From UMGS1994 sp944386155 (GTDB lineage: Bacteria; Bacillota; Clostridia; TANB77; CAG-508), in the NCBI GenBank assembly GCA_963931085.1, contig OZ006973.1:434001-498000 (forward strand): a stretch of 64,000 nt of DNA, in the 5' to 3' direction. Position 1 is the first letter of the stretch, and every line of letters starts with the position of its first letter. Both the position numbers and the translations under genes were made by a program. Shown here one piece after another: positions 44,848-54,739 of the stretch. The notes beneath the pieces are model-generated. The model was not told the origin of the DNA, searched no databases, and saw only the letters and a list, made by a program, of their open reading frames with translations.

Positions 44848-45423
44848 ATGAGATGTAAGATGTGTGGTGCTGAACTAAAAAAAGAAGGCGAATTATGTAA
44901 TAATTGTATGAATAAGATTTTAAGAGAAGAAGAAAAAAAAGCTGATAATGTAAAAGTTTATGAGTTTAAAAGAAAATTCGTACTTGGATATCAACTTTTG
45001 CAACATTTAGAATCATTATTTATAGCAATTATAGTTTGTGTAGTATTAATACTTACTGCGACAGAATTTTTAGTAGAATCAATTATTTTTATAGTTTTAG
45101 TAATTTTAGCAGAAACATTTGTTATTTTATATGATAGATATAAAATAAATCATTCAAAATGCACATTTTACATGACAAAATTTGTTTATAAGAAAATAGC
45201 ATTTTTCAAAGAGAAAAATATAGAGATTAGCTACGAAGAAGTTAAAGAATTATCTTATAATCAAACAAGAACTGAGAAGATGTTTGGAATTGGAACTATA
45301 TATATAAAAACTTCATCTAATAATTTTTTAGAAAAGCACATATACATAGATTCAATAAAAAATGTAGATAAAGTATTTAATGATATAAAAATCAAATTAG
45401 GAAACGAAGAAGATAATAATTAG
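44848..45423 (+). CDS. Zinc-ribbon membrane protein with bacterial PH-like domain
   Basis: 191 residues. N-terminal ribbon MRCKMCGAELKKEGELCNNC, two membrane helices (about 55-100), then a PH-like beta domain (about 110-185: CTFYMTKFVYKKIAFFKEKNIEISYEEVKEL; FGIGTIYIKTSS), as in bPH2/YdbT proteins. Sits between rseP and polC; role unknown. Confidence 0.8.
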   Translation: MRCKMCGAELKKEGELCNNCMNKILREEEKKADNVKVYEFKRKFVLGYQLLQHLESLFIAIIVCVVLILTATEFLVESIIFIVLVILAETFVILYDRYKINHSKCTFYMTKFVYKKIAFFKEKNIEISYEEVKELSYNQTRTEKMFGIGTIYIKTSSNNFLEKHIYIDSIKNVDKVFNDIKIKLGNEEDNN

Positions 45424-45449
45424 CTAAAAAAAGGAGCCATAAATATACA

Positions 45450-48400
45450 ATGCAAAAACAAGTTAAAGAAGTATTTAATGATTATTCAGAAGTAAATAGT
45501 ATGCAATATGCAGACGTAACAAATATAAATCTATTTAAGAAAAGTAATAAATTAGAGATTGATTTAACTAGTGAAAAGCAAATAAATGTAGAAGAACTAG
45601 AAAGTTTTCAAAACTTTCTAGTTAATAAATTTGCAGTAAATAAAGCAATATTAAATATAAAATATGATGAAAATGTAAATTTAGAAAATACAATTACAAA
45701 TGACTGGGAAAAAATAATAAAATATATGTCAAAGAAAGAGCCTCTTACAAAAGCTATTCTAACTAATAGTAATTTAGTAATAGATGGAGATAACATAGAT
45801 ATCGAACTTAAAGTAAAAGGGGCTGATTTTTTGCGTTCAAAAAGGTTCGATAAAGGATTAGAGCATTTAATAAATAATTTATATAACCAAAAATATAAAG
45901 TAAAATATGTTGATAAAGTTACTAAAGAAGATTTAGAAAAATATGAAGAATATTTAAAAAATGAAGAAAAACAAGCTTTTGAAGAGTTAGAAAGACAAGC
46001 AAGAGAAGCTAGAGCAGAAGCTATGGCAGAAGACAGAAGAAAAGTAGAGGAAAAAGAAGCTGCTTTAAATGTTAAGACAGGTGAATATGCAAATCCTCCT
46101 AGTATGGATGAACTTCAAAAACAAATTAAAGAAGAAAATTCTCCATTAATTTATGGCAGAAATGCAACTTTAAGAAATCCGCTTACGAAAATAATAGATA
46201 TTTCACCAGATACTACAAAAGTATGCTTAGAAGGTGAAGTAATATCATCAGATTCAAGAGAAATAAAAAATGATAAAGTTATTATTATGTTTAATCTTTA
46301 TGATGGAACAAGTACAATAACTTGTAAAGCTTTTGTTGAAAAAGCAAAGTTTAAAGACACAATGAAGAAAATCCAATCAGCAAAAGGATTAAAATTAGAT
46401 GGAAATGCAGCATATGACAATTTTGCAAAAGAAATTACAGTAATGGCAAATACTATAATTGAAACTGCAGGAAATCCTAAGAAAAAGAGAATGGATGAAT
46501 CAGATGAAAAAAGAGTTGAACTTCATATGCATACTCAAATGAGTCAAATGGATGCAGTAACTTCATGTGCAGATTTATTAAAAAGAGCAGTTAGTTGGGG
46601 ATGGAAATCTATTGCTATTACTGATCATGGAGTTGTACAAAGTTTTCCAGATGCACATAAGTTTTTAGGAAAATCTAATCCAGATTTAAAAGTATTATAT
46701 GGAGTAGAAGCATATTTCGTACCAGATAAAGATCCAAGTGTTTTTTATGCTAAAGAACAACCAATAGATTCTGTTTATTGTGTACTTGACCTAGAGACGA
46801 CAGGAATTTCATTTAGAACAGAGAAGATTACTGAAGTTGGTATTATAAAAATTAAAAATGGTGAAGTAATAGATGAATTTGAATGTTTTGTAAATCCAGA
46901 AAAACCAATACCAGAAGAAGTAGTTGAAGTAACACATATAACTGATGATATGGTAAAAGATGCAGAAACAATAGATAAAGTAATTCCTAAAATAATTGAT
47001 TTTATAGGAGATTCTATTTTAGTTGCACATAATGCAGATTTTGATATTGGATTTCTAAAACATAATTTTGCAGAATATGGATATTCATTAGAAAATACAT
47101 ATATTGATACTTTAAGACTTGCTAAAGTAATATTCCCTGAATTTAAAAAATATAAATTAGGAATAATTGCAAGTAATTTGAATATAGAAGTTGAAGTTGC
47201 TCATAGAGCATTAGATGATGTAAAAACATTAGTCGCTATATTTAATATAATGATTGAAAAGATAAAAGAAAAAGGCGGAAAGATAATTAATGATATAGAT
47301 ATATTATTTGGAAATGATAAAGACTCATATAAAAAACTTCCATCTTATCATGCAATTATACTTGCAAAAGATTATGTTGGACTTAAAAATCTATATAAAT
47401 TAGTATCTTTTTCTCATTTACATTATTTTTATAAAAAACCAAGAATATTAAAGAGTTTGTTTGAGAAATATAGAGAAGGTTTGATTTTGGGAAGTGCTTG
47501 TGAAGCAGGAGAGCTATATCAAGCAATAGAAAAAGGAAAATCAGATGAAGAAATAGAAGAAATTGCTAAATATTATGATTATTTAGAGATTCAACCTATA
47601 GGAAACAATGATTTCTTAGTAAGAAATGGAACAGTTCCTGATCATGAAGCTTTAAGAGATATAAATAGAAAAATAGTATCATTAGGTGAGAAATTAAATA
47701 AATTAGTAGTTGCAACTTGTGATGTTCACTTTATGGATCCACAAGATGAAATTTATAGAAGAATATTAGAAGCAGGGCAAGGATATGCTGATGCGGATGT
47801 TCAAGCACCACTTTATTTAAGAACTACTGAAGAAATGCTTGAAGAATTTTCTTATTTAGGAAAAGAAAAAGCAAAAGAAGTAGTAATAACAAATACTAAT
47901 AAAATAGCAGATATGTGTGATAATATAAGTCCTATTTCAGGAGAAAAATGTCCACCTCATATTGAAGGTTGTGAACAAACAATTAAAGATATTGCATATA
48001 GTAAAGCACACGAATTATATGGAGATCCACTTCCGGAGTTAGTAGAGACTAGATTAAAAAAAGAGTTAGATTCAATTATATCTAATGGATTTTCCGTTAT
48101 GTATATTATTGCTCAAAAACTAGTATGGAAATCTAATGAGGATGGATATATTGTAGGTTCAAGAGGTTCTGTTGGTTCATCTTTTGTAGCAAATATGACA
48201 GGTATTACAGAAGTAAATTCTCTTCCTGCTCATTATAGATGTCCAAATTGCAAATATTCTGATTTTACAGATTATGGAGTAAAAAATGGATTTGACCTTC
48301 CTGATAAAAAATGTCCAAAATGTGGAGCTGATCTTGCTAAAGATGGTATGGATATACCTTTTGAGACTTTCCTTGGATTTAATGGAGACAAAGAGCCTGA

Positions 48401-49835
48401 TATAGACTTAAACTTCTCAGGAGAATATCAAGCAAAAGCTCACAAATATACAGAAGTTATATTTGGAAAAGGAACTACTTTTAAAGCAGGTACTGTTGGT
48501 ACTATAGCAGATAAGACTGCATATGGATATGTAAAAAAATATTATGAAGAAAGACATATTCCAGTAAGTAGTGCTGAAGTTGAAAGAATATCAGTAGGAT
48601 GCACTGGTATTAAACGTACAACAGGACAACATCCTGGAGGAATTATAGTTGTTCCTAAAGGAAGAGAAATATATGAATTTACTCCTGTACAACATCCAGC
48701 AGATGATCCAAATTCAGATATTATAACTACACATTTTGATTATCACTCAATAGATCAAAACTTACTTAAACTAGATATATTAGGACATGATGATCCTACA
48801 ATGATAAGAATGCTTTTTGACCTAACAGGAATTGATCCTACAAAAGTACCACTTGATGATAAAGAAACAATGTCAATATTTAGTTCTACAGATGCTTTAG
48901 GAGTAACTCCAGAACAGATACATTCACAAGTTGGAACATTTGGTGTTCCCGAATTTGGAACTAAATTTGTAAGAGGCATGCTTGTAGATACTAAACCAAA
49001 AACATTTGGTGAACTTATAAGTATTTCTGGTCTATCACACGGTACAGATGTATGGCTTAACAATGCACAAGAATTAATAAACCAAGGAATAGTTACACTA
49101 AGTGAAGCTATAGGTTGTAGAGATGATATTATGGTTTATTTAATGAAAAAGGGATTAGAGCCAAATCATGCATTTAAAATTATGGAAACAGTTCGTAAAG
49201 GTAAGGCTTTAAAAGATCCAGAAAAATGGGCAGAATTTGTAAAGATTATGCAAGAGCATGATGTACCTGAATGGTATATAAAATCTTGTGAGAAAATTAA
49301 GTACATGTTCCCTAAGGCCCATGCAGCAGCTTATGTAACTAATGCATTTAGAATCGCATGGTTTAAAGTACATGAGCCAAAAGCATATTATACAGCATAT
49401 TATTCAATAAGAGCAGATGAGTTTGATAGCGATATAATGATTCATGGTAAAGAAAAAGTAATAAATAAAATGAAAGAAATAGATATGCAAGGAAATTCTG
49501 CAACTACTAAAGATAAAAATATGTATGCAATTCTAGAATTAGTCCTTGAAATGTATGAAAGAGGAATAAAATTTTTACCTATTGATTTATATAAATCAGA
49601 TAGTAAAAAGTTCTTGATGGAAGATGAAGGAATTCGTCCACCATTAAATAGTATCCCAGGACTTGGTACAGTTGCAGCGGAAAGTATTGCTAAAGCTAGA
49701 GATGAAGAAAAATTTATGTGTATTGATGATATACAACAAAGAGGTAAAGTTGGAAAATCTGTAATAGAATTATTAAAAAATGCTGGTTGTTTAGAGGGAA
49801 TGACACAATCAAATCAAATGAGTTTATTTGTTTAA
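45450..49835 (+). CDS. polC: DNA polymerase III alpha subunit, PolC type
   Basis: 1461 residues, replicative polymerase of low-GC Gram-positives. Order: N-terminal region, OB fold (about 240-340), PHP domain start RVELHMHTQMSQMDAV near 353, inserted DEDD 3'-5' exonuclease (VLDLETTGIS near 446 to HRALDDVKT near 590), PHP continuation, catalytic palm (PDIDLNFSGEYQ near 990), Cys4 zinc site (CPNC, CPKC near 930-970), helix-hairpin-helix end. ATG behind AAAGGAG. Confidence 0.97.
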   Translation: MQKQVKEVFNDYSEVNSMQYADVTNINLFKKSNKLEIDLTSEKQINVEELESFQNFLVNKFAVNKAILNIKYDENVNLENTITNDWEKIIKYMSKKEPLTKAILTNSNLVIDGDNIDIELKVKGADFLRSKRFDKGLEHLINNLYNQKYKVKYVDKVTKEDLEKYEEYLKNEEKQAFEELERQAREARAEAMAEDRRKVEEKEAALNVKTGEYANPPSMDELQKQIKEENSPLIYGRNATLRNPLTKIIDISPDTTKVCLEGEVISSDSREIKNDKVIIMFNLYDGTSTITCKAFVEKAKFKDTMKKIQSAKGLKLDGNAAYDNFAKEITVMANTIIETAGNPKKKRMDESDEKRVELHMHTQMSQMDAVTSCADLLKRAVSWGWKSIAITDHGVVQSFPDAHKFLGKSNPDLKVLYGVEAYFVPDKDPSVFYAKEQPIDSVYCVLDLETTGISFRTEKITEVGIIKIKNGEVIDEFECFVNPEKPIPEEVVEVTHITDDMVKDAETIDKVIPKIIDFIGDSILVAHNADFDIGFLKHNFAEYGYSLENTYIDTLRLAKVIFPEFKKYKLGIIASNLNIEVEVAHRALDDVKTLVAIFNIMIEKIKEKGGKIINDIDILFGNDKDSYKKLPSYHAIILAKDYVGLKNLYKLVSFSHLHYFYKKPRILKSLFEKYREGLILGSACEAGELYQAIEKGKSDEEIEEIAKYYDYLEIQPIGNNDFLVRNGTVPDHEALRDINRKIVSLGEKLNKLVVATCDVHFMDPQDEIYRRILEAGQGYADADVQAPLYLRTTEEMLEEFSYLGKEKAKEVVITNTNKIADMCDNISPISGEKCPPHIEGCEQTIKDIAYSKAHELYGDPLPELVETRLKKELDSIISNGFSVMYIIAQKLVWKSNEDGYIVGSRGSVGSSFVANMTGITEVNSLPAHYRCPNCKYSDFTDYGVKNGFDLPDKKCPKCGADLAKDGMDIPFETFLGFNGDKEPDIDLNFSGEYQAKAHKYTEVIFGKGTTFKAGTVGTIADKTAYGYVKKYYEERHIPVSSAEVERISVGCTGIKRTTGQHPGGIIVVPKGREIYEFTPVQHPADDPNSDIITTHFDYHSIDQNLLKLDILGHDDPTMIRMLFDLTGIDPTKVPLDDKETMSIFSSTDALGVTPEQIHSQVGTFGVPEFGTKFVRGMLVDTKPKTFGELISISGLSHGTDVWLNNAQELINQGIVTLSEAIGCRDDIMVYLMKKGLEPNHAFKIMETVRKGKALKDPEKWAEFVKIMQEHDVPEWYIKSCEKIKYMFPKAHAAAYVTNAFRIAWFKVHEPKAYYTAYYSIRADEFDSDIMIHGKEKVINKMKEIDMQGNSATTKDKNMYAILELVLEMYERGIKFLPIDLYKSDSKKFLMEDEGIRPPLNSIPGLGTVAAESIAKARDEEKFMCIDDIQQRGKVGKSVIELLKNAGCLEGMTQSNQMSLFV

Positions 49836-49881
49836 ATATTAAAATAATTAAAATTAGAATTATTATAAAGTAGGAGATAAA

Positions 49882-50178
49882 ATGAATTTATCAGAAGTAA
49901 TAGATGTAAGATATATAATATATTATCTAATAATAATAAATTGTATAGGATTTTTAGCTATGTTTATAGATAAAGTAAAAGCTGAGAAAAATAAATGGAG
50001 AATTCCAGAAAAAGTATTATTTTATATTACTTTTTTAGGAGGAGGAATTGGTACAAATTTAGGAATGGCAATATGTAGGCATAAGACTAAAAAGGTTAGA
50101 TTTGTTATAGGATTTCCAACGATAGCTATTTGTGAATATATTTTAATTATTTATGTACTAGTAAAATATTTCTTTTAA
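49882..50178 (+). CDS. DUF1294 membrane protein
   Basis: 98 residues, three membrane segments. Typical DUF1294 pattern: NCIGFLAMFIDKVKAEKNKWRIPEKVLFYITFLGGGIGTNLGM, then RHKTKK. Function unknown. Ribosome site TAGGAGA. Confidence 0.85.
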   Translation: MNLSEVIDVRYIIYYLIIINCIGFLAMFIDKVKAEKNKWRIPEKVLFYITFLGGGIGTNLGMAICRHKTKKVRFVIGFPTIAICEYILIIYVLVKYFF

Positions 50179-50285
50179 AATTATAATAGAATAAAAAATT
50201 AATACGTATTTAATGTTTTGCTTTAAATAAAGTTATTTTAAGCAATTAAAAAAATAAATAAAAATATAGAAAGGTAGGAAGAAAA

Positions 50286-50891
50286 ATGGAGAAAAGTGCA
50301 GGAAGAATAACTTTTACATATGTTTCAAAAGTTATTATTTGGACAATAGTAATAGGGCTTATATTAAGTATAATATTAGCAGTAGCATCTACTTCAATGA
50401 TTGAAGATGTTAATGATTTTACATTAGATGATGGAATGAGTTTTGTAAAAACTTTATTAATTGGATTAGTTGTAGTAGAAGTTCTTACAGTATTTTTATC
50501 ATGTAAACTTGCAACATCTAAAATTAAGAAAAAATATGAATTTACTGATTCTAATAGAGCAGGTGTTATTAAAAATATAACAATATTTTTAATAATATGG
50601 GCAATACTTATTGCATTATTAAATTTAGGAATAAAATCAGCTTTAGACATGGCTTTTGAAGAAGCTAATGAAGATGCAGAATATGCAGAGAGATATTCTG
50701 ATTATGTAACTGATAAAGAGGAAGAAGAACTTGATACTGCTATTGAAATTTTAGATTTTGTAAATACTATGACAGTTGTATTAGTAATTGTTGATGTTGC
50801 AGTTGTATTATTAATGATTCCACTTGAAAGAAAATGGTTAGCTGATAAAAAAGAAGAAAATGAAACAAAGAAAGAAGAAAGTCAAGAATAG
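50286..50891 (+). CDS. Four-helix membrane protein, tandem paralogue 1
   Basis: 201 residues, predicted membrane segments near 15-35, 55-75, 100-120 and 160-180. Begins MEKSAGRITFTYVSKVIIW and ends MIPLERKWLADKK plus a Lys/Glu tail. The next gene product has the same start and end patterns. Ribosome site GTAGGAAG. No family recognised. Confidence 0.75.
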   Translation: MEKSAGRITFTYVSKVIIWTIVIGLILSIILAVASTSMIEDVNDFTLDDGMSFVKTLLIGLVVVEVLTVFLSCKLATSKIKKKYEFTDSNRAGVIKNITIFLIIWAILIALLNLGIKSALDMAFEEANEDAEYAERYSDYVTDKEEEELDTAIEILDFVNTMTVVLVIVDVAVVLLMIPLERKWLADKKEENETKKEESQE

Positions 50892-50934
50892 TAAAATATA
50901 GAATTAATTGAAAATAAAAATCAGGAGAAGAAAA

Positions 50935-51519
50935 ATGGAAAGTAGTGTTGGAAAAATCACATGGGGATATATTTGGAGATTAATTTTATGGAGTATTGCT
51001 ATTAGTTTTGTATTTACATTTATTTTAAATATTATTATAAATGTAAATATAGCTAATTTAAATGTATTAGATGTAAATTCAGTTGCTAATGCTATTTCAT
51101 CATTAAAAATAAATGTTATAGGTACTATAGTAATAAATATAATTTCTATTATATTGGCATGTAGATATGCTACATCAGGAGTAATTAATAAATTTGATAT
51201 TAATAGAGAAAACAAACAGCAAGTAATAAGAAATATAATGATTGTTCTTACAATTTGGGCAACTTTAACTATAATAGGTAATATTCAAAATTTATCTACA
51301 ATAGAGAATACTTTTTCAGAAACAGAAGAAACTATTTCTGACCTAAGATCCGGAGAAAATTCTGATAAATTAGATAAAGCTATAAAAGAATTAGAAGAAC
51401 TATATGAAATGACAAAAGTAGCAGTGCCAATAGTGATTGTAAGTAATGTTGTTGTAATTTTAGGAATGATTCCTTACGAAAGAAAATGGATTGACAAGTC
51501 TATAGCAGATATAAAATAA
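50935..51519 (+). CDS. Four-helix membrane protein, tandem paralogue 2
   Basis: 194 residues from ATG 50935 (ribosome site AGGAG). MESSVGKITWGYIWRLILW at the start and MIPYERKWIDKS at the end align with the preceding protein, as do the helix positions; the middle has diverged. Tandem duplication, probably an operon. Confidence 0.75.
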   Translation: MESSVGKITWGYIWRLILWSIAISFVFTFILNIIINVNIANLNVLDVNSVANAISSLKINVIGTIVINIISIILACRYATSGVINKFDINRENKQQVIRNIMIVLTIWATLTIIGNIQNLSTIENTFSETEETISDLRSGENSDKLDKAIKELEELYEMTKVAVPIVIVSNVVVILGMIPYERKWIDKSIADIK

Positions 51520-51555
51520 AAAAATTAATTACTAAAATTTAAATAAATAATTAAA

Positions 51556-51581
51556 GCGACGGGAACTCCCGTCGCTTTTTT
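51556..51581. terminator. GC-rich bidirectional terminator
   Basis: Stem GCGACGGG/CCCGTCGC (51556-51563 with 51568-51575), T6 on the + side. It closes the paralogue pair on + and the cassette gene on minus. Confidence 0.9.
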
Positions 51582-51763
51582 CACTGTTCGAACCGCTCGA
51601 AAAACTCCTTGAAGGTCATGCTATATTCGTCATCATGCTCGGTGACGTATTCGCCCATGCGATCAAAGACCTTAAGGAAATATTTCCGTTGTTTCGATGA
51701 GTCAATCTGATTGATGAGCTCTCTAAGCTCGTCGCAGTAAGTACATTCCCAAAGCCGTTCCAT
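51581..51763 (-). CDS. Orphan small cassette protein (60 aa) with three CGG codons
   Basis: Start at the ATG complementary to 51761-51763, 8 bp after GGAAGGAG; longer starts lack a ribosome site. Product begins MERLWECTYCDELRELINQ and ends FKEFFERFEQ: an N-terminal CxxC pair and an acidic helical body. Codons are foreign (GAG, CTC, GAC, ATC), with CGG at residues 3, 27 and 57. Own promoter, leader hairpin and terminator. No family recognised. Confidence 0.75.
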   Translation of the reverse strand: MERLWECTYCDELRELINQIDSSKQRKYFLKVFDRMGEYVTEHDDEYSMTFKEFFERFEQ

Positions 51764-51784
51764 ACATTTCGCTCCTTCCAGTGT

Positions 51785-51837
51785 GAAAAAATTTCTTTTT
51801 TCAAATTTATTATAATAACATTTCAAATAATAATCAA
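51785..51837 (-). promoter_or_regulatory. Promoter and leader stem-loop of the 60-aa cassette
   Basis: On the minus strand: TTGATT (51837-51832), 17 bp, TATAAT (51814-51809), then leader hairpin GAAAAAA/TTTTTTC (51802-51796 with 51791-51785). Confidence 0.75.
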
Positions 51838-51938
51838 CATAAACCCTTTAATTTATTAAATATATATTAGAGAAAGTATTGGAGAAAGACTAAAAAGATG
51901 ATATATTATAATGTATAAATAAAAAAGGAGTAAGAAAA

Positions 51939-53987
51939 GTGCCAGATTTATTAAAAGAAGTAAAATTTGTAAAAGGTGTAGGTCCAAATAGAGTAGCATT
52001 ACTTAATAGACTTGGAATATACACTTTAGAAGATTTAATTACATATTATCCAAGAACACATGAAGATAGAAGCATTCCTAAAAAGATAATAGATCTTCTT
52101 CATGGAGAAGAAGCTTTAATAGAAGCTATACCTGTATCTAGGATGTCCGAAATTAAGATTAGAAGAAATTTTACTATGTATAAATTAATAGTAAGAGATG
52201 ATACAGGGACATGTCAAATTACTTGGTATAATCAAACATATTTAAAAAATATGTTTAAAGTGGGAGAAAAGTATAAATTTTTTGGTAAAGTTAATAAAAA
52301 GTTTAATAAGGTAGATATGATATCTCCTGTATTTGATAGTGAAAACAGCTTAAAAAATACAGGAAAGATAATTCCTATATATCCAACAACATATAATTTA
52401 CCCCAAAATACTTTAAGAAAAATTATCGAAAATGGATTAGCAGAAATAGATGAAAAATTAGAAGATACACTTCCAGAATACTTACTTAGTAAATATAATT
52501 TATGCGATTTAAACACTGCAATAAAACAAATACATTTTCCAGATAATTTTGAGAATTTTAATAAAGCTAGAAAAAGGTTAGTATTTGAAGAGTTACTTTC
52601 TATGCAACTTGCACTTCTTTCACTTAAGAGTCAATATGAAGTAGAATCTGAAGAAATATCTTTAGATAAAAACGTAAAGATGTCTGAATTAATAGATAAA
52701 TTACCTTTTAGATTAACAAAAGCACAATTAAGAGTACTTGAAGAAATAGACAATGATCTAGAATCTTCTAAACCGATGAATAGACTTCTTCAAGGAGATG
52801 TTGGTTCTGGTAAAACAGTAGTTGCAGAAATAGCAGCTTATAAAGCAGTAAAATCAGGGTACCAAGTAGCAATTATGGCTCCTACAGCTATACTTGCAAC
52901 TCAGCATCTAGAAAGCTTTACGTCTCTTTTAGATGATACAGGAATAAAGTGTGAACTTTTAATTAGTGGTATAAGTAAAAAGAAAAAAGAAGATATATTA
53001 GAAAGATTAAAAAATGGTGAAATAGATATTTTAATTGGGACTCATGCTCTTTTAGAAGAAAATGTAGTATTTAAGAATTTAGGGTTAGTTGTAACAGATG
53101 AACAACATAGATTTGGTGTAAGACAAAGAAGTACAATAGCTAAAAAAGGAGATAACCCAAATGTTTTAGTTATGACAGCAACTCCTATACCAAGAACATT
53201 AGCACTTATTCTTTATGGAGATCTAGATATTTCTATAATAGATGAACTACCTCCAAATAGAAAGAAAATAGATACTTTCCCAGTTACAAAAGAAATGGAT
53301 GATAGAGTAAATAATTTTATAAAAGAACAAATAGATTCAGGAAGACAAGCTTATATCGTTTGCCCACTAGTAGAAGACAGTGAAGAGATAGATGCAAGAT
53401 CAGTTTTAGAGCTTGCCGAAAAATATAAAAATGTAGTATTTAAAGATTACAAAGTAGAATATTTACATGGAAAAATGAAACCAAAAGAAAAAGATGAGAT
53501 AATGGAAAGGTTTAAAAATAAAGAGATTGATATACTAATTTCTACTACTGTTATAGAAGTTGGAGTAAATGTACCAAATGCAAATATAATGGTAATAGAA
53601 AATGCAGAAAGATTTGGACTTGCTCAACTTCATCAATTAAGAGGCAGAGTTGGAAGAGGAGAATATAAATCATATTGTATATTAAAATATCAAGGAAACT
53701 CAGATGTTATCAGAAAAAGAATGAATGTAATGAAAGCTACAAATGATGGTTTTATTATATCTGAAAAGGATTTAGAGTTAAGAGGAACAGGAGAATTTTT
53801 TGGTACTAAACAACATGGACTTCCTGAATTTAAAATTGCAAATTTATTTGAAGATATGCAAGTTTTAAAACTTGTACAAAGTATTGCAATTGAAATTATT
53901 GGTAAAGATCCAAAACTTGAAAAAGAAGAAAATAAAAAGTTAAAAAAATTAGTAAAAAATAAGTTTCAAGATAGAATAGAAATATAA
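51939..53987 (+). CDS. recG: ATP-dependent DNA helicase RecG
   Basis: 682 residues, GTG start with AAAGGAG. N-terminal wedge/OB domain (about 1-240), helicase motif I LLQGDVGSGKTVVAE near 283, motif II DEQH in VVTDEQHRFGVRQRS, motif VI QLRGRVGRGEYKSYC near 565. Reverses stalled replication forks. Confidence 0.97.
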   Translation: MPDLLKEVKFVKGVGPNRVALLNRLGIYTLEDLITYYPRTHEDRSIPKKIIDLLHGEEALIEAIPVSRMSEIKIRRNFTMYKLIVRDDTGTCQITWYNQTYLKNMFKVGEKYKFFGKVNKKFNKVDMISPVFDSENSLKNTGKIIPIYPTTYNLPQNTLRKIIENGLAEIDEKLEDTLPEYLLSKYNLCDLNTAIKQIHFPDNFENFNKARKRLVFEELLSMQLALLSLKSQYEVESEEISLDKNVKMSELIDKLPFRLTKAQLRVLEEIDNDLESSKPMNRLLQGDVGSGKTVVAEIAAYKAVKSGYQVAIMAPTAILATQHLESFTSLLDDTGIKCELLISGISKKKKEDILERLKNGEIDILIGTHALLEENVVFKNLGLVVTDEQHRFGVRQRSTIAKKGDNPNVLVMTATPIPRTLALILYGDLDISIIDELPPNRKKIDTFPVTKEMDDRVNNFIKEQIDSGRQAYIVCPLVEDSEEIDARSVLELAEKYKNVVFKDYKVEYLHGKMKPKEKDEIMERFKNKEIDILISTTVIEVGVNVPNANIMVIENAERFGLAQLHQLRGRVGRGEYKSYCILKYQGNSDVIRKRMNVMKATNDGFIISEKDLELRGTGEFFGTKQHGLPEFKIANLFEDMQVLKLVQSIAIEIIGKDPKLEKEENKKLKKLVKNKFQDRIEI

Positions 53988-54026
53988 TATTGTAACTTTT
54001 TGTAGATTTATGAAGTACGAATTAAG

Positions 54027-54095
54027 TTTACTAATTTGCATAAATATGTTATAATTATTATGTTAACAATATAAAAGAGTTGCGGTTTTCCGCAA
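54027..54095 (+). promoter_or_regulatory. Promoter and leader stem-loop of the 96-aa cassette
   Basis: TTTACT (54027-54032), 17 bp, TATAAT (54050-54055); leader hairpin TTGCGG/CCGCAA with TTTT loop (54080-54085 with 54090-54095). Confidence 0.7.
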
Positions 54096-54118
54096 AGGCA
54101 CTAAGAAAGGAGAAGCAT

Positions 54119-54409
54119 ATGGACAAAACTATATTTTTCCGGAGACACAACATTTCGCGCGAGACACCAGGGTATGGACTGTTAGAACTTGCAATCGATT
54201 ACCGCTTAAGAGAGGGAAGATATGTTACTAAAGAGGAGGTAATAAGTTACATCGAAAGTATGGGAACTAAAATCATTATCCCGAAAGTAGATGACTTTAC
54301 GAAAAAGCCTCCTGCAGAACAGTGGATGATCGAGGCTATAAGAAGTGTCGGATTCGAGGAACCTCTTGATGAGTTTCTGGAAATAGCTGCACGGGAGATT
54401 GACGGATGA
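54119..54409 (+). CDS. Orphan cassette protein (96 aa)
   Basis: ATG 54119, 7 bp after AAAGGAG. Soluble, mixed helix; recognisable stretches are FFRRHNISRETPGYGLLELA and KKPPAEQWMIEAIRSVGFEEP. Codon use is foreign, with CGG at residues 8 and 92, plus CGC, TCG and GAG. It has its own promoter with leader hairpin and a branched terminator. No family recognised. Confidence 0.75.
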   Translation: MDKTIFFRRHNISRETPGYGLLELAIDYRLREGRYVTKEEVISYIESMGTKIIIPKVDDFTKKPPAEQWMIEAIRSVGFEEPLDEFLEIAAREIDG

Positions 54410-54424
54410 AAACTATGCTGATCA

Positions 54425-54466
54425 CAAGGGACTTTTGGCTGTAGCCAGGGGTCCCTTGACTTTTTT
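54425..54466 (+). terminator. Branched terminator of the 96-aa cassette
   Basis: CAAGGGAC/GTCCCTTG (54425-54432 with 54451-54458) enclosing a small GGCT-GTA-GCC hairpin, then T6. Confidence 0.85.
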
Positions 54467-54519
54467 ATAAAAACAAACTATTATATATATACGAGTTTAT
54501 TTTTAAAAGGATGTTTAGA

Positions 54520-54726
54520 ATGAGTGAGTTTTTAACAATAGTCGGACTAATTTTATGTATGATAGGTATAATATTTGTATATGACGCACGTCTTTTAAGT
54601 AGAAATGAAAGACTTATAAAAATAAAAGATGAGCAAAATGTTATTGCTAAAAGGATAAAGATTTTAGGATTTGTTTTATTAGTAATAGGAGCTTTGTTAT
54701 TTTATAAGTTTTTTATATTAGTATAA
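54520..54726 (+). CDS. Small two-helix membrane protein
   Basis: 68 residues from ATG 54520, about 9 bp after AAAAGG; ATG 54511 abuts the ribosome site. Helices at about 5-22 and 48-66, basic loop between. Unknown. It is 13 bp upstream of the RNHCP gene. Confidence 0.7.
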   Translation: MSEFLTIVGLILCMIGIIFVYDARLLSRNERLIKIKDEQNVIAKRIKILGFVLLVIGALLFYKFFILV

Positions 54727-54739
54727 TGGAGAAAAGAAA

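Noticed and set aside
51616..51804. Alternative reading of the 51581 cassette through a +1 shift at its first CGG
   Set aside because: The shifted product looks random, while the zero frame gives a compact acidic protein with good start and stop signals.
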